Part shown: positions 1-8,164 of the stretch, piece after piece
Layout: the number at the start of each line of letters is the position of its first letter
Position numbering within the stretch: position 1 is the first letter of the stretch
From: 13-2-20CM-66-19 sp963760225
GTDB taxonomy: Bacteria; Pseudomonadota; Gammaproteobacteria; Steroidobacterales; Steroidobacteraceae
NCBI GenBank assembly: GCA_963760225.1
Contig: CAVXCD010000003.1
Span: 1,488,001 to 1,552,000, forward strand
Direction: 5' to 3'
DNA: 64,000 bases
The notes under the pieces: generated by a model
Told to the model about the DNA's origin: nothing
Seen by the model: only the letters and a program-made list of their open reading frames with translations
The model's database searches: none
Program-made: the position numbers and the translations under genes

Positions 1-49
1 TGAATGCTCGTTCAGACGCGAGCTTTGCGTGCCGCCGCCAACGGGCCGT

Positions 50-634
50 TTAGCGCAGCACGGCGAGACGCGCGAGATTGTCCTGGACGGTGTCGTCGTG
101 GCAGGCCACGCGCGCGTACCAGCGGCGGGCGGCCTGCAGCAGCGCGGTGCAGGCCTCGAAGGTCTGCTGCTCGCGCTCGGACAGGCCAGCGGAGTAGACG
201 CGCGAGAAGCCGCGCGGTGCCGTGCGCACGTGGCGCCGTAGCTGCAGCCGGCGCAGTGCTCGTGCCGGCACCACGTCCGGTCTGGTCATCTGCACCACGC
301 GCTCGGTGAGGACGTGCGCCCGCCGCTCGCTCTCGAGGCCATCGGCGTCGCGCTCCGCACCAGGGGGGCGGATCCACTCCTCGCACCAGCCTCTCACCAG
401 CTCCACCGGGCAATGCAGTCTCGGGTCGGCGAGCGCCACGGCGATGCGCGGCAGGTCGATGGCGTCGCGCAGCGCCGCATCGACGCAGTGCGCGTCGAGT
501 AATTGCTCGATGTCGGTCAGGTAGCTGGCGAACATCCGCGAGCTGGAAGGCTCGATCGGCATACGCGCGGCAGCGCGCAGCTGTGGCATCCGCGCCATGC
601 CTTGCTGAACAGGCTCGTCCGGTATCAACGGCAT
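50..634 (-). CDS. Hypothetical protein
   Basis: Open frame of 194 residues that I do not recognise. It is rich in Arg and Ala, has no signal peptide or membrane segment, and contains several charged helical stretches, for example EQLLDAHCVDAALRDAID near residue 43. Its codon usage matches the neighbouring core genes, which favours a real gene. An internal ATG at residue 13 is an alternative start. It ends near the window edge and lies downstream of the basic histone-like gene on the same strand. Function unknown. Confidence 0.6.
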   Translation of the reverse strand: MPLIPDEPVQQGMARMPQLRAAARMPIEPSSSRMFASYLTDIEQLLDAHCVDAALRDAIDLPRIAVALADPRLHCPVELVRGWCEEWIRPPGAERDADGLESERRAHVLTERVVQMTRPDVVPARALRRLQLRRHVRTAPRGFSRVYSAGLSEREQQTFEACTALLQAARRWYARVACHDDTVQDNLARLAVLR

Positions 635-721
635 CCCTCGTACATCAATGGCGTCCCCGTAATTGGCATTCGCCGTAGCCTCACGTCCATGTCGAACAAC
701 CGCGGCACGCGCCGCAGCGCT

Positions 722-1399
722 TCAGGTCTTCGGCCCCGGCGTCGCAGACACTGTCGTGCCATCGGCCGCCGCGGCATTCTCGGATGCCGTCGGTGTCGGT
801 GCGGTCGGCGCAACCGGCGCCGCAGCCGCGGTCTGTAGCCGCGCTATACGCCGCCGTCGCGGCGGCCGCGCCACCCGCGCCGTAGCGACTGCGGTTGCGC
901 GCCGGCGTACGCGCGTGTGGCGCCTTGCGGCAGCGACGCGTGGGGGAGCGGCTCGGTTGCGGCGCGGCCTGGAGCTCGCGCGCACCGGCTTGCGCCCGGC
1001 AGCCTTCGCGGCCGCTCGCGTCGGTTTCCGCGCCGCCGCCTTCGCCGCGGTGCGCGTGCCCCCGATTTTAGCGGCGCGCTGCCCGCCGCCGCCAGTGCGC
1101 TTGGCCTGGGGCGAGCGTGCCTTGCGACGCTTGCGCCGTCGCCCGGACGCCACAGCGTCGGCGGAGGACGGCCCGGCGCCATTTTTCTGCGCACGGCGCG
1201 CGCGCTTCCACGCCTTGCGCGCGGCCGCGGCCTGCTTGCGCGCACGCCGCGCTTCGCGCTTGGCTTCCTTCAGGCGCTTGCGGGCTCGTTTGAGTTCTTC
1301 CTTGGCGATGCGCACGCGCTGCTTGGCGACATCCGCCTGCAGGCGCGCCCGCTCGAGCGGCTCAACGGGAGAGTCCTGTTCGCTTGCCGTCTTCTTCAT
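722..1399 (-). CDS. Ala/Lys/Arg-rich histone H1-like protein
   Basis: About 225 residues, starting MKKTASEQ. A start 36 bases further upstream is also open. The N-terminal third (about residues 15-75) is a highly charged helix with spaced Lys/Arg/Glu, likely coiled coil. The middle is a run of Ala-Lys/Ala-Arg repeats (AAKAAARKP, AAKAAGRKP) like the tails of bacterial histone H1-like or AlgP-type proteins. The C-terminus is an Ala/Pro/Thr-rich tail. Such proteins bind DNA or RNA non-specifically in the nucleoid; that role is inferred from composition alone. A cluster of DnaA-box sequences lies within 105 bp upstream of the start. Confidence 0.6.
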   Translation of the reverse strand: MKKTASEQDSPVEPLERARLQADVAKQRVRIAKEELKRARKRLKEAKREARRARKQAAAARKAWKRARRAQKNGAGPSSADAVASGRRRKRRKARSPQAKRTGGGGQRAAKIGGTRTAAKAAARKPTRAAAKAAGRKPVRASSRPRRNRAAPPRVAAARRHTRVRRRATAVATARVARPPRRRRIARLQTAAAAPVAPTAPTPTASENAAAADGTTVSATPGPKT

Positions 1400-1466
1400 G
1401 TGTGGGTCCGCGAGCGAAAAGGCCGTCAGTCTCACACAAGCAGTGGTGCACCGCTACCCCGGGAAG

Positions 1467-1501
1467 TTATCCACAGAATTTGTGCATAACCATGTGGACA
1501 A
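1467..1501. promoter_or_regulatory. Cluster of DnaA-box-like sites
   Basis: Three 9-mers fit or nearly fit the DnaA-box consensus TTATNCACA: TTATCCACA at 1467-1475 on the plus strand, TTATGCACA at 1481-1489 on the minus strand, and TTGTCCACA (one mismatch) at 1493-1501 on the minus strand. The first two form a near-perfect inverted pair around GAATT. The cluster lies in the gap (1400-1588) upstream of the basic histone-like gene. It could be a DnaA-regulated promoter or a DnaA-titration site. No dnaA or AT-rich unwinding element is visible, so an origin is not claimed. Confidence 0.5.
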
Positions 1502-1588
1502 GGGCGCGCCCGCCGGCGCAAACGCCGAGCACCGGCAAGGGCTTGCATCATCCTGGGCGCAATTTCACCAGCCGCGCTCACGCCGTGC

Positions 1589-2629
1589 TCAGTCGGTGCC
1601 GCCGCCGAACATCGTGGCAGTGACGCGATTGCGTCCGGAGTGCTTGCTGCGGTAGAGCGCCGCGTCGGCAATTTTCAACACGCGCTCGGCGAGCCGGCGC
1701 TCGCCGGTCGGCACGCGATCGAGACCACACAGTCCGAAGCTGGCGGTCACCGGGATGTTCTTGCCCTCGGAGGTGAACGGCGGCTGTGCGATCGCCGCGC
1801 GCAGCTTGCGCGCCACCTCGAGTGCCTGCGGATACGGGGTCTCGGGCAACACCACCGCGAATTCCTCGCCGCCGATCCGCGCCACCCAGTCGACGCCGCG
1901 CCGCAGCGAGCGCTGCAGCCGCGCGCCGAACTGGCGCAGGATCTGGTCGCCGCCGGCATGTCCGAGCGTGTCGTTGATGCCCTTGAACAGGTCGATGTCG
2001 CACAGGATGAGCGACAGCGGGCGGCCGTAGCGCGCGGCGCGCTCCATCTCGCGCGGGAAGTGCTTGCTGAAGAAGCGCCGGCTCGCGAGCCGTGTCAGAT
2101 CGTCGGTCGCCGAGAGCTTGCGATTCTCGGCGAGGGTAACGCGCAGCACCGCTTCGAGCTCGGCGATGCGCCGCGCCACCGCGATGCGTGCGTCGATCTC
2201 GCGCTCGGAAGCGCGCCGTCCGACGCATTCGTCGGCGCCGGCGGTGAGGCCGGCCTCGCGCTCGGGCGCGTCGTCGAGGTCGGCAATGTAAAGGATGAAG
2301 GGCGCCCGCTCGGTCGGGTGAGCGCGGATCAGCCGCACGGCCTCCAGGCTGTCGGTCACCACCACCGAGCGATGCTCGGCCGTGCAGCGGCGCACCGCCT
2401 CCTGCTCGTCGCTCACCGACTCACAATCGAGCATGTCAGCCGTGATACGGCGCTCGAATTGCTGGCGCAGCGGCACGTCCTGACACACCAGCAAGGCCTT
2501 GGGCGGCGGCACCACCCGCAGCATGACTGCGATGGTGGCCGTCGTTTCTTCCTGAATGGCCGCCGGGCGTTCCGCGCGCCGCTCGAGAATCCGCTGTATG
2601 ACGGTAGTATGGCCGCCGCCGGATGACAC
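1589..2629 (-). CDS. Diguanylate cyclase with receiver-like N-terminus (copy 1)
   Basis: About 346 residues from the GTG at 2629. This start gives the same N-terminus (SGGHTTVIQR) as the paralogue at 4076-5176 and avoids overlap with the divergent gene at 2798. Residues about 40-145 form a receiver-like fold with a possible acceptor Asp in VVVTDS. The GGDEF domain follows (DDLTRLASRRFF, then the signature GGEEF at about 253-257). The RxxD inhibitory site is intact (RGVD, exactly five residues before GGEEF), so a functional, product-inhibited enzyme making cyclic di-GMP from two GTP is expected. Cytoplasmic; no membrane segment. Confidence 0.9.
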   Translation of the reverse strand: MSSGGGHTTVIQRILERRAERPAAIQEETTATIAVMLRVVPPPKALLVCQDVPLRQQFERRITADMLDCESVSDEQEAVRRCTAEHRSVVVTDSLEAVRLIRAHPTERAPFILYIADLDDAPEREAGLTAGADECVGRRASEREIDARIAVARRIAELEAVLRVTLAENRKLSATDDLTRLASRRFFSKHFPREMERAARYGRPLSLILCDIDLFKGINDTLGHAGGDQILRQFGARLQRSLRRGVDWVARIGGEEFAVVLPETPYPQALEVARKLRAAIAQPPFTSEGKNIPVTASFGLCGLDRVPTGERRLAERVLKIADAALYRSKHSGRNRVTATMFGGGTD

Positions 2630-2797
2630 TGACCCCCCAATGCCTCCACTGTCACGTCCCGCGCCGCAGATTACAGACACCGGCAGGAAATTGCGCGAAA
2701 AACGTCGCGCCACGCCAGGCGCGCGGCGGGTGCGCAGCGGCACTGCCGCGGGAACAGCGCACATTACCGCACCGCCGCGTGAGGCTATGATTCGCCC

Positions 2798-3349
2798 ATG
2801 GAGCCACCCGGCATCACGCGCCACCGCCGCCCGTTTCTCGCCCCCTTATGGGTCACCCTGCTGGCGGCCGTGGCGGTGGGTGTCATTGCCTGGGCGTTCT
2901 ACCGCGATGCCTCGACCACGGTGGTGATCCTGGTGCACTCGGCGGAGAAGACCCCGGGAACGATCGACGACCCGCCGCTGTCGCCGGAGGGGGAGGAGCG
3001 CGCCCAGCGCCTGGCGCAGATGTTCGCCGGGCCGACGGTCGGTAGCATCGACGCGATCTACACGAGCGACGACCGCCGTGCACAGCAGACCGCGGCACCG
3101 CTCGCCGAGCGCCTGCATCGTGTCCCCGCGCTGTTGAACCCCGCCGAGGCGCGCGCCGGCGCGGCACGCGCGTTGCACGAGCACGGCGGGGGCACCGTGC
3201 TGATGATCGTGAGCGGTCCGGCGCTGTTGCAGGTGCTGCGCGAGCTGGCCGGCGGCGTGCCCGCGGGTGCGCCGGACGACCCCAACCTCGCTTACATCAT
3301 CAGCATTCCGAGTGTCGGCCACGCGCACGTGGTGCGTCTGAGGATGTGA
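2798..3349 (+). CDS. Membrane-anchored histidine-phosphatase-like protein, catalytic His missing
   Basis: 183 residues. One membrane segment lies near residues 17-36 (PLWVTLLAAVAVGVIAWAF), followed by a phosphoglycerate-mutase-like (histidine phosphatase) domain. Family landmarks are present: LSPEGEERAQRLAQMF and IYTSDDRRAQQTAAPLAERL. The active-site motif normally reads RHAEK; here it is HSAEK, so Arg-His became His-Ser. The second catalytic His (usual GHS near the C-terminus) reads IVSGP. It is therefore probably a pseudo-enzyme or binding protein. It is divergent from the diguanylate cyclase and convergent with the peroxiredoxin gene. Confidence 0.75.
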   Translation: MEPPGITRHRRPFLAPLWVTLLAAVAVGVIAWAFYRDASTTVVILVHSAEKTPGTIDDPPLSPEGEERAQRLAQMFAGPTVGSIDAIYTSDDRRAQQTAAPLAERLHRVPALLNPAEARAGAARALHEHGGGTVLMIVSGPALLQVLRELAGGVPAGAPDDPNLAYIISIPSVGHAHVVRLRM

Positions 3350-3356
3350 CGCGCCC

Positions 3357-3839
3357 TCAGAGCGTACGCTCGCGCCGCGTGTTGCCGCCGGCGCTCAGCG
3401 CGATGGCGCGCCGGATGAACGCATCGTGTTCCGCGATGCGGAAATCGGCGAGCACCGCAGCGCGGATGTAGCGCGCCTGGTCGATCAGGTAGGTCGCCCG
3501 TCGCACCCACAGCCCGAGCGGTCCCAGCACGTCGTACATGCGGATCACTGACTTGTCCATGTCCGACAGCAGCGTGAACGGCAGCCGGTGCTTTTCTCTG
3601 AAGGCACGGTGCGACTGCGGGCTCTGTGGGCTTACGCCCACGACCTGCAGACCGACCTGCAGGATCTCCTCGTGCAGATCGCGGATCGCGCAAGCCTCAC
3701 GGGTGCAGCCGGAGGTGAAGTCGCCCGGATAGAAGTACAGGATCAGCGTGCCGTGGCGCAGGAACGTGCTGAGCGACACGCTCTGCTCGTCCTGATCCGG
3801 CAGCGTGAATTCCGGCGCCCTCCCGCCCATGGCCAGCAT
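3357..3839 (-). CDS. bcp: Peroxiredoxin, Bcp family
   Basis: 160 residues, the usual size of bacterioferritin comigratory protein. The peroxidatic Cys is in FTSGCTREAC (Cys45) and the resolving Cys is at 50, five residues later, as in atypical two-Cys Bcp enzymes. It reduces hydrogen peroxide and organic hydroperoxides with thioredoxin as electron donor in the cytoplasm. It stands alone, with its 3' end 7 bp from the convergent phosphatase-like gene. Confidence 0.88.
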   Translation of the reverse strand: MLAMGGRAPEFTLPDQDEQSVSLSTFLRHGTLILYFYPGDFTSGCTREACAIRDLHEEILQVGLQVVGVSPQSPQSHRAFREKHRLPFTLLSDMDKSVIRMYDVLGPLGLWVRRATYLIDQARYIRAAVLADFRIAEHDAFIRRAIALSAGGNTRRERTL

Positions 3840-3935
3840 GGTTGGTCTCCGCTCCCGCCCATTCTTCTCAGGGTCGTTGCCGCCGATGATAGCCGCAACC
3901 CCGCGGCAACGATGCTAGAATCGCGCGCCTTGCGT

Positions 3936-4008
<73 letters not shown>

Positions 4009-4075
4009 TATCCCCACCCCCTGCCGGTATTCGCCCATTTCTCGGGCCTCGCTAGCCCGGTCTCGCCTTCCGAGG

Positions 4076-5176
4076 TCATCTTTCTGCGGCGCGCCGAGCT
4101 CTGTTCCCATGACTCGCATCGCGTACCGCGGCCTCCGCAGAGGATGATTCCAGCACCGTCGCCGTGACCCTGTTCCGTCCATCCAGTTTGCTGCGATAGA
4201 GCGCCCCATCGGCGATTTTCAGCATCCGATTTGCGAGCCGACGTTCGCCTGCCGGCACCCGGTCGAGCCCGCACAGGCCAAAGCTCGCCGTCACCCGCAC
4301 ACCCTGGCCTTCGGCCTTGAAGGGGGTGTGCGAGATGGTTCCCCGCAGCTTGCGAGCGACCTCGAGCGCCGGTTCGTAGGCGGTCTCCGGAAGGATGATG
4401 GCAAATTCCTCGCCACCGATCCGCGCGACCCAGTCGACGCCGCGCCGCACGACCTGCTGCAACCGTGCGCCGAACTGTCGCAGGATCTGATCGCCGCCCG
4501 GGTGACCGAGCGTCTCGTTGAGCTTCCTGAAGTGGTCGATGTCGCACAACACCAGGGAGAGGGCGTGCCCGTACCGTACCGCCCGCTCGACTTCCCTCGG
4601 GAAGTGCTTGGCGAAGAAACGACGGCTCGCGACTCGCGTCAGGTCATCCGTGGCCGAGAGCTTGCGGTTCTCGTCCATGGTGATCCGCAGCACGCTCTCG
4701 AGCTCCGCAATGCGCCGGGCGGAGGCGATTCGCGCGCCAAGCTCGCGCTCTGACGAGCGCCGTCCGACGCATTCGTCCGCGCCCGCCGCAAGTCCGGCCT
4801 CGCGCTCGCTGGTCTCGTCGAGTTCCGCCAGGTAGACGATAAAGGGAGCGCGCGAGCCTGCCGGCCGGGAGCGCAGTTTCCGTATCAGCTCAAGGCTATC
4901 GGTGAGCACCAACGGCCGGAATTCGACGGCGAAGCGTCGCAGCGCCTCATCCTCGTCGTTGACGGACTGTAGATCGAGCATGTCAGGCGTGATGCGGCGC
5001 TCCATCTCCTGACTAACGTGCGGCTCAGCGAGGACCAGCAGCGCCTTGGGCGGGGGCAGCACGCGCAGCATGACGGCGACCGTCGCCGTGGTTCCTTCCT
5101 CGCCCGTGGGCGGCTTCTCGGCACGCCGCTCCAGGACCCTTTGAATGACTGTTGTGTGGCCGCCGCTGCGCATCAC
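4076..5176 (-). CDS. Diguanylate cyclase with receiver-like N-terminus (copy 2)
   Basis: 366 residues, starting at GTG 5176 or the adjacent ATG 5173. It is collinear with the 1589-2629 gene over almost its whole length. The receiver-like domain (acceptor candidate Asp in LVLTDS) is followed by GGDEF with DDLTRVASRRFF, an intact RGVD inhibitory site and signature GGEEF. It makes cyclic di-GMP. The two copies flank the phosphatase-like gene, bcp and tRNA-Ala, and look like an old duplication that has diverged. The C-terminus has about 25 extra residues not seen in copy 1. Confidence 0.9.
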   Translation of the reverse strand: MMRSGGHTTVIQRVLERRAEKPPTGEEGTTATVAVMLRVLPPPKALLVLAEPHVSQEMERRITPDMLDLQSVNDEDEALRRFAVEFRPLVLTDSLELIRKLRSRPAGSRAPFIVYLAELDETSEREAGLAAGADECVGRRSSERELGARIASARRIAELESVLRITMDENRKLSATDDLTRVASRRFFAKHFPREVERAVRYGHALSLVLCDIDHFRKLNETLGHPGGDQILRQFGARLQQVVRRGVDWVARIGGEEFAIILPETAYEPALEVARKLRGTISHTPFKAEGQGVRVTASFGLCGLDRVPAGERRLANRMLKIADGALYRSKLDGRNRVTATVLESSSAEAAVRDASHGNRARRAAER

Positions 5177-5203
5177 GTCTTGACCTGTGTTTGCTGCCTC
5201 AAC

Positions 5204-5563
5204 TCAATCGGCGCACTTGAGCCAGCGCCCCTCGCCGTCCGCGGTCCAGGTTCCGGCTTCTGTCAGCTCGCCGGTCTCGTCGTAGCGGCTCACCTTCAGC
5301 ACCGGCGAGCCTCGCTCGCGCGATAACGACAGCGACATCTCACAGGTAAAGAGCCAGAAGTGGAAATTGTCCGCCCAGCAGGACCAGACGTGTCCTTGCT
5401 GGATGGCCTGGGACCCCACCTTGCGTAAGGCCGCGGGGAGCGCACGAGGATCACGAACCTGATAGGCCTCTCGCGGCACGAAGTCTCCGCGGGAGATAAA
5501 CGCTTCCAGCAACCTCTCCAGCTGCGAGGGTTGCTGAATCTTGCGCAACCGCACCGTTTCCAT
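5204..5563 (-). CDS. Hypothetical protein
   Basis: 119 residues when started at METVRLRKIQ; longer in-frame extensions upstream look non-coding. The body is Trp/Cys-containing (SCWADNFHFWLFTCEMSLSLSRE) with alternating hydrophobic strands towards the C-terminus (PVLKVSRYDETGELTEAG). No signal peptide or membrane segment. It sits 27 bp upstream of the second diguanylate cyclase on the same strand, so the two may be cotranscribed. Family not recognised. Confidence 0.65.
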   Translation of the reverse strand: METVRLRKIQQPSQLERLLEAFISRGDFVPREAYQVRDPRALPAALRKVGSQAIQQGHVWSCWADNFHFWLFTCEMSLSLSRERGSPVLKVSRYDETGELTEAGTWTADGEGRWLKCAD

Positions 5564-5850
5564 GGCTGTGGCCTTGCGTTTGTGGGCGCGATATCCGCCG
5601 AGCGAGTTTCGGCCAGGGAATTGGAGCGCGAACCGCGGGGCGCGTCCACGATTCGACTCACAATCAGTCGATCTACCGGGTAATCTTGTCCGACCTCTCA
5701 CTTTCAGCACTTTGTTGTGCAACTCGCTCGCCGCCGCGGTGCTGACGCTGGGCTGCAGCTGATAACCGGGCCTTATCACGCCATAGCTTCAAATTAGCCA
5801 CAGACGCGGGCCTGCCCGATATATTTCCGCCTGACTGAATCCCGGCGAGG

Positions 5851-6636
5851 TTGGCTATCTTGGCAGCATTGGGTACCGAGCGCGTGCTCGAGGTGCATCA
5901 CTGGACCGACACGCAGTTCACCTTCACGACCACGCGCCACCCGGGGCTGCGCTTTGCCAGCGGTCAGTTCGTGATGCTGGGGCTGGCGCTGGCGGAGCGC
6001 CCGTTGCTGCGCGCCTACAGCATCGCGAGCGCCAACCACGAGGACGAGCTGCGGTTCCTGAGCATCAAGGTGCCGGATGGCCCGCTGACCTCGCGCCTGC
6101 AGCACCTGCGCGCTGGTGATGAGATCCTGGTCAGCCGCAAGCCCACGGGCACGCTGCTCCTCGATGACCTGAAACCTGGTGAGCGGCTGTACCTGCTGTC
6201 CACCGGGACCGGCGCGGCGCCCTTCATGAGCCTGGTCCGCGACCCGCAAGCGTACGAGCGCTTCCGGCAGATCGTCTTCGTGCACGGCGTGCGTTACCTC
6301 AGGGAGTCAGCCGTCGTGCGCCATCAGATCGACGCCCTGATGGAGCACGAGCTTCTCGGTCCAGCGGCGCGCGCGCAACTCAGGTACTACCCGGCCGTGA
6401 CCCGCGAGCCGCACCCGCAACGCGGACGCATCACCAGTCTCATCGCGTCCGGGCGCCTGTTCGAGGACCTCGGGCTGCCGCCGCTCGATCCACGCACCGA
6501 CCGCGTCATGGTGTGCGGCAGCCCCGCGATGCTGGCGGACAGCTGCGCGCTGCTGGACGCGCGCGGTTTCACCCTGTCCCCGCAGATCGGTGTCGCCGGG
6601 GACTACGTGATCGAGCGGGCGTTCGTGAGCCGCTGA
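5851..6636 (+). CDS. fpr: Ferredoxin/flavodoxin-NADP+ reductase
   Basis: 261 residues, the usual Fpr length. It has the FAD-binding motif RAYSIAS (residues 54-60), the NADP-binding GTGAAPF loop (about 115-121) and a C-terminal aromatic-containing tail (GDYVIERAFVSR). It moves electrons between NADPH and ferredoxin or flavodoxin and is used in oxidative-stress defence and radical-enzyme activation. The start is TTG, preceded by a GGCGAGG Shine-Dalgarno-like stretch. It lies immediately upstream of tRNA-Arg. Confidence 0.88.
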   Translation: MAILAALGTERVLEVHHWTDTQFTFTTTRHPGLRFASGQFVMLGLALAERPLLRAYSIASANHEDELRFLSIKVPDGPLTSRLQHLRAGDEILVSRKPTGTLLLDDLKPGERLYLLSTGTGAAPFMSLVRDPQAYERFRQIVFVHGVRYLRESAVVRHQIDALMEHELLGPAARAQLRYYPAVTREPHPQRGRITSLIASGRLFEDLGLPPLDPRTDRVMVCGSPAMLADSCALLDARGFTLSPQIGVAGDYVIERAFVSR

Positions 6637-6689
6637 ACCCAGCGGTACTACCCGGTGCGGGCGTCGCGCTAGACTCCCGGCCCGGGCAC

Positions 6690-6765
6690 GCCCCCGTAGC
6701 TCAGTGGATAGAGCGACCGCCTCCTAAGCGGTAGGTCGTCGGTTCAACTCCGGCCGGGGGCGCCA
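6690..6765 (+). tRNA. tRNA-Arg (anticodon CCT), integration target
   Basis: Acceptor GCCCCCG/CGGGGGC, D arm GCTC...GAGC, anticodon loop CTCCTAA with anticodon CCT, T loop TTCAACT. CCA is encoded at 6763-6765. Its 3' half is repeated at 20882-20912, so this gene is the attachment site of the mobile element that follows. A TAGACT hexamer at 6670-6675 may be the -10 element. Confidence 0.95.
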
Positions 6766-6772
6766 GACCCTC
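6742..6772 (+). repeat. Attachment site, tRNA side of the element
   Basis: 31 bases covering the T arm and acceptor 3' end of tRNA-Arg plus 7 bases beyond it. They are identical to 20882-20912. The integrase gene starts 171 bp downstream. This is the classic arrangement for tyrosine-recombinase elements that restore the tRNA on insertion. Confidence 0.9.
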
Positions 6773-6803
6773 TTCTCAGGATGTATCACCCGCGCTCTCA
6801 GAG

Positions 6804-6840
6804 TCTCACGAAGTACTATAAAAATAGGCACTTTGTGAGA
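6804..6840. promoter_or_regulatory. Dyad repeated at both element ends
   Basis: Inverted repeat whose outer arms are TCTCACGAAGT and ACTTTGTGAGA, with an inner CTAT/ATAG pair. A short T run follows (ATTTTTGTT). The same dyad, diverged but with the TCTCAC/GTGAGA arms kept, occurs at 20944-20980 beside the integrase relic. It could be a terminator isolating the tRNA from the integrase, or an integrase/excisionase binding site. Conservation without the T run in the second copy favours a protein-binding role. Confidence 0.5.
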
Positions 6841-6883
6841 TTTTTGTTGCTCAGTAGCGCTCACGCCGTAACGGCCGAGAACG

Positions 6884-6940
6884 ACGGGTACGAAAACCAA
6901 AACGGGTACAATAACGGGTACGGAGAACCCCGACGGGTAC
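6884..6940 (+). repeat. ACGGGTAC repeats upstream of the integrase
   Basis: Four exact copies of ACGGGTAC start at 6884, 6902, 6914 and 6933, so the spacing is 18, 12 and 19 bp. They end 4 bp before the integrase start. The same array, with one extra copy, precedes the integrase relic at 21102. Integrase arm-type sites or autoregulatory operators are the likely roles. Confidence 0.65.
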
Positions 6941-6943
6941 GAC

Positions 6944-8152
6944 TTGGCCGCGACCGATTTCTTGACCGAGGCGCGCCTCCGCGGCGCCAAACCCAGGAGC
7001 CGCCCCTACAAGCTCAGGGATGGCGGCGGCCTATATCTCCTGGTCACTCCAACGGGCGCTAAGCAGTGGCGGCTTCGGTACACGCTCGGAGGCCGCGAAT
7101 CCATGGTGAGCGTGGGCACATACCCTGCGACCTCACTCAGGGCCGCGCGTGCCAAGCGGGGCAGCTTGCGCAGCGCGCTCGAGTCGGGCCGCGATCCCGC
7201 CGCCGAGCGGCGCGCCGAGCGCGACAGCCGCTCCAATACGTTCGAGACGATCGCGAGGGAGTGGCTCGCGAAGCAGCCGTTCGCTCCGAAGACGATGAAG
7301 AAGGCGGTCTGGACGTTCGAGGACCTGCTGTTCCCCTACATCGGGGCGCGCCCGATTTCGGCGTTGACAGCGCCCGAGCTCCTTGGCGTGTTCCGCAGGC
7401 TCGAGCGTCGAGGCAAGCATGAGACGGCGCACCGTGCCAAGCAGCGCGTCGGCCAGGTCGTCCGCTACGCAATCGCGACTGGTCGCGCGGAGCGCGATCC
7501 CACGGCCGATCTCCGCGGTGCCCTGGCCCCCGTCACCGTGACGAATCGCGCGGCGATCACGGACCCGCGTGAGGTCGCGCAGCTTCTGCGAGCGCTTCAC
7601 GGCTACCGGGGACACCCGGTGGTCGAGGCCGCGTTGAAACTCGCCCCGCTGGTCTTTGTGCGCCCTGGCGAGCTCCGCGCGGCAGAGTGGGCCGAGATCG
7701 ATCTGGGCGCGGCTGAATGGAGGATCGCGGCACATCGCATGAAGATGCGCCAGCAGCACCTCGTGCCTCTCTCCGACCAGGCTATAGCGATACTCCGAGA
7801 CATCAGGCCGCTGACGGGAAGAGGGCGCTACGTGTTCCCGTCGCCGCGAAGCACAGACCGTCCCTTAAGTGATAACGCCATCACTGCCGCCCTACGCCGC
7901 ATGGGGTACACAGGCGACCAGATGAGCTGGCATGGATTCCGCGCGATGGCGTCGACGCTGCTCAATGAGACTGGCTACCCGCCCGACGTGATCGAGTTGC
8001 AGCTCGCGCACCAGGAGCGCAACGAGGTGCGAGCCGCCTACAACCGGGCTCAGCGGCTCGAGGAGCGTCGGAAGATGATGCAGGCTTGGGCTGACTATTT
8101 GGACGAGTTGCGACTCAGCACCAACGTCGTACCATTGAGACGCCTGGGTTAG
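6944..8152 (+). CDS. Tyrosine-recombinase integrase, P4 type
   Basis: 402 residues. The N-terminal arm-binding domain (DGGGLYLLVTPTGAKQWRLRY) is typical of P4-like integrases. The C-terminal catalytic domain has the expected residues: Arg240 (FVRPGELRAAEW), His330 and Arg333 (WHGFRAM), His356 (LAHQERN) and nucleophile Tyr366 (RAAYNR). It inserts and, with an excisionase, excises the element at tRNA-Arg. The start is TTG, fixed by the conserved AATDFLT N-terminus that is also present in the relic at 21102. Confidence 0.93.
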   Translation: MAATDFLTEARLRGAKPRSRPYKLRDGGGLYLLVTPTGAKQWRLRYTLGGRESMVSVGTYPATSLRAARAKRGSLRSALESGRDPAAERRAERDSRSNTFETIAREWLAKQPFAPKTMKKAVWTFEDLLFPYIGARPISALTAPELLGVFRRLERRGKHETAHRAKQRVGQVVRYAIATGRAERDPTADLRGALAPVTVTNRAAITDPREVAQLLRALHGYRGHPVVEAALKLAPLVFVRPGELRAAEWAEIDLGAAEWRIAAHRMKMRQQHLVPLSDQAIAILRDIRPLTGRGRYVFPSPRSTDRPLSDNAITAALRRMGYTGDQMSWHGFRAMASTLLNETGYPPDVIELQLAHQERNEVRAAYNRAQRLEERRKMMQAWADYLDELRLSTNVVPLRRLG

Positions 8153-8164
8153 GAGCATCTGCCG

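Noticed and set aside
1400..1588. Chromosome origin at the DnaA-box cluster
   Set aside because: Only three boxes, no AT-rich unwinding region, and no dnaA, gidA or rpmH nearby. Kept as a regulatory cluster only.
6766..6943. Small genes in the integrase leader
   Set aside because: Short frames here coincide with the dyad and ACGGGTAC repeats and have no ribosome-binding sites.
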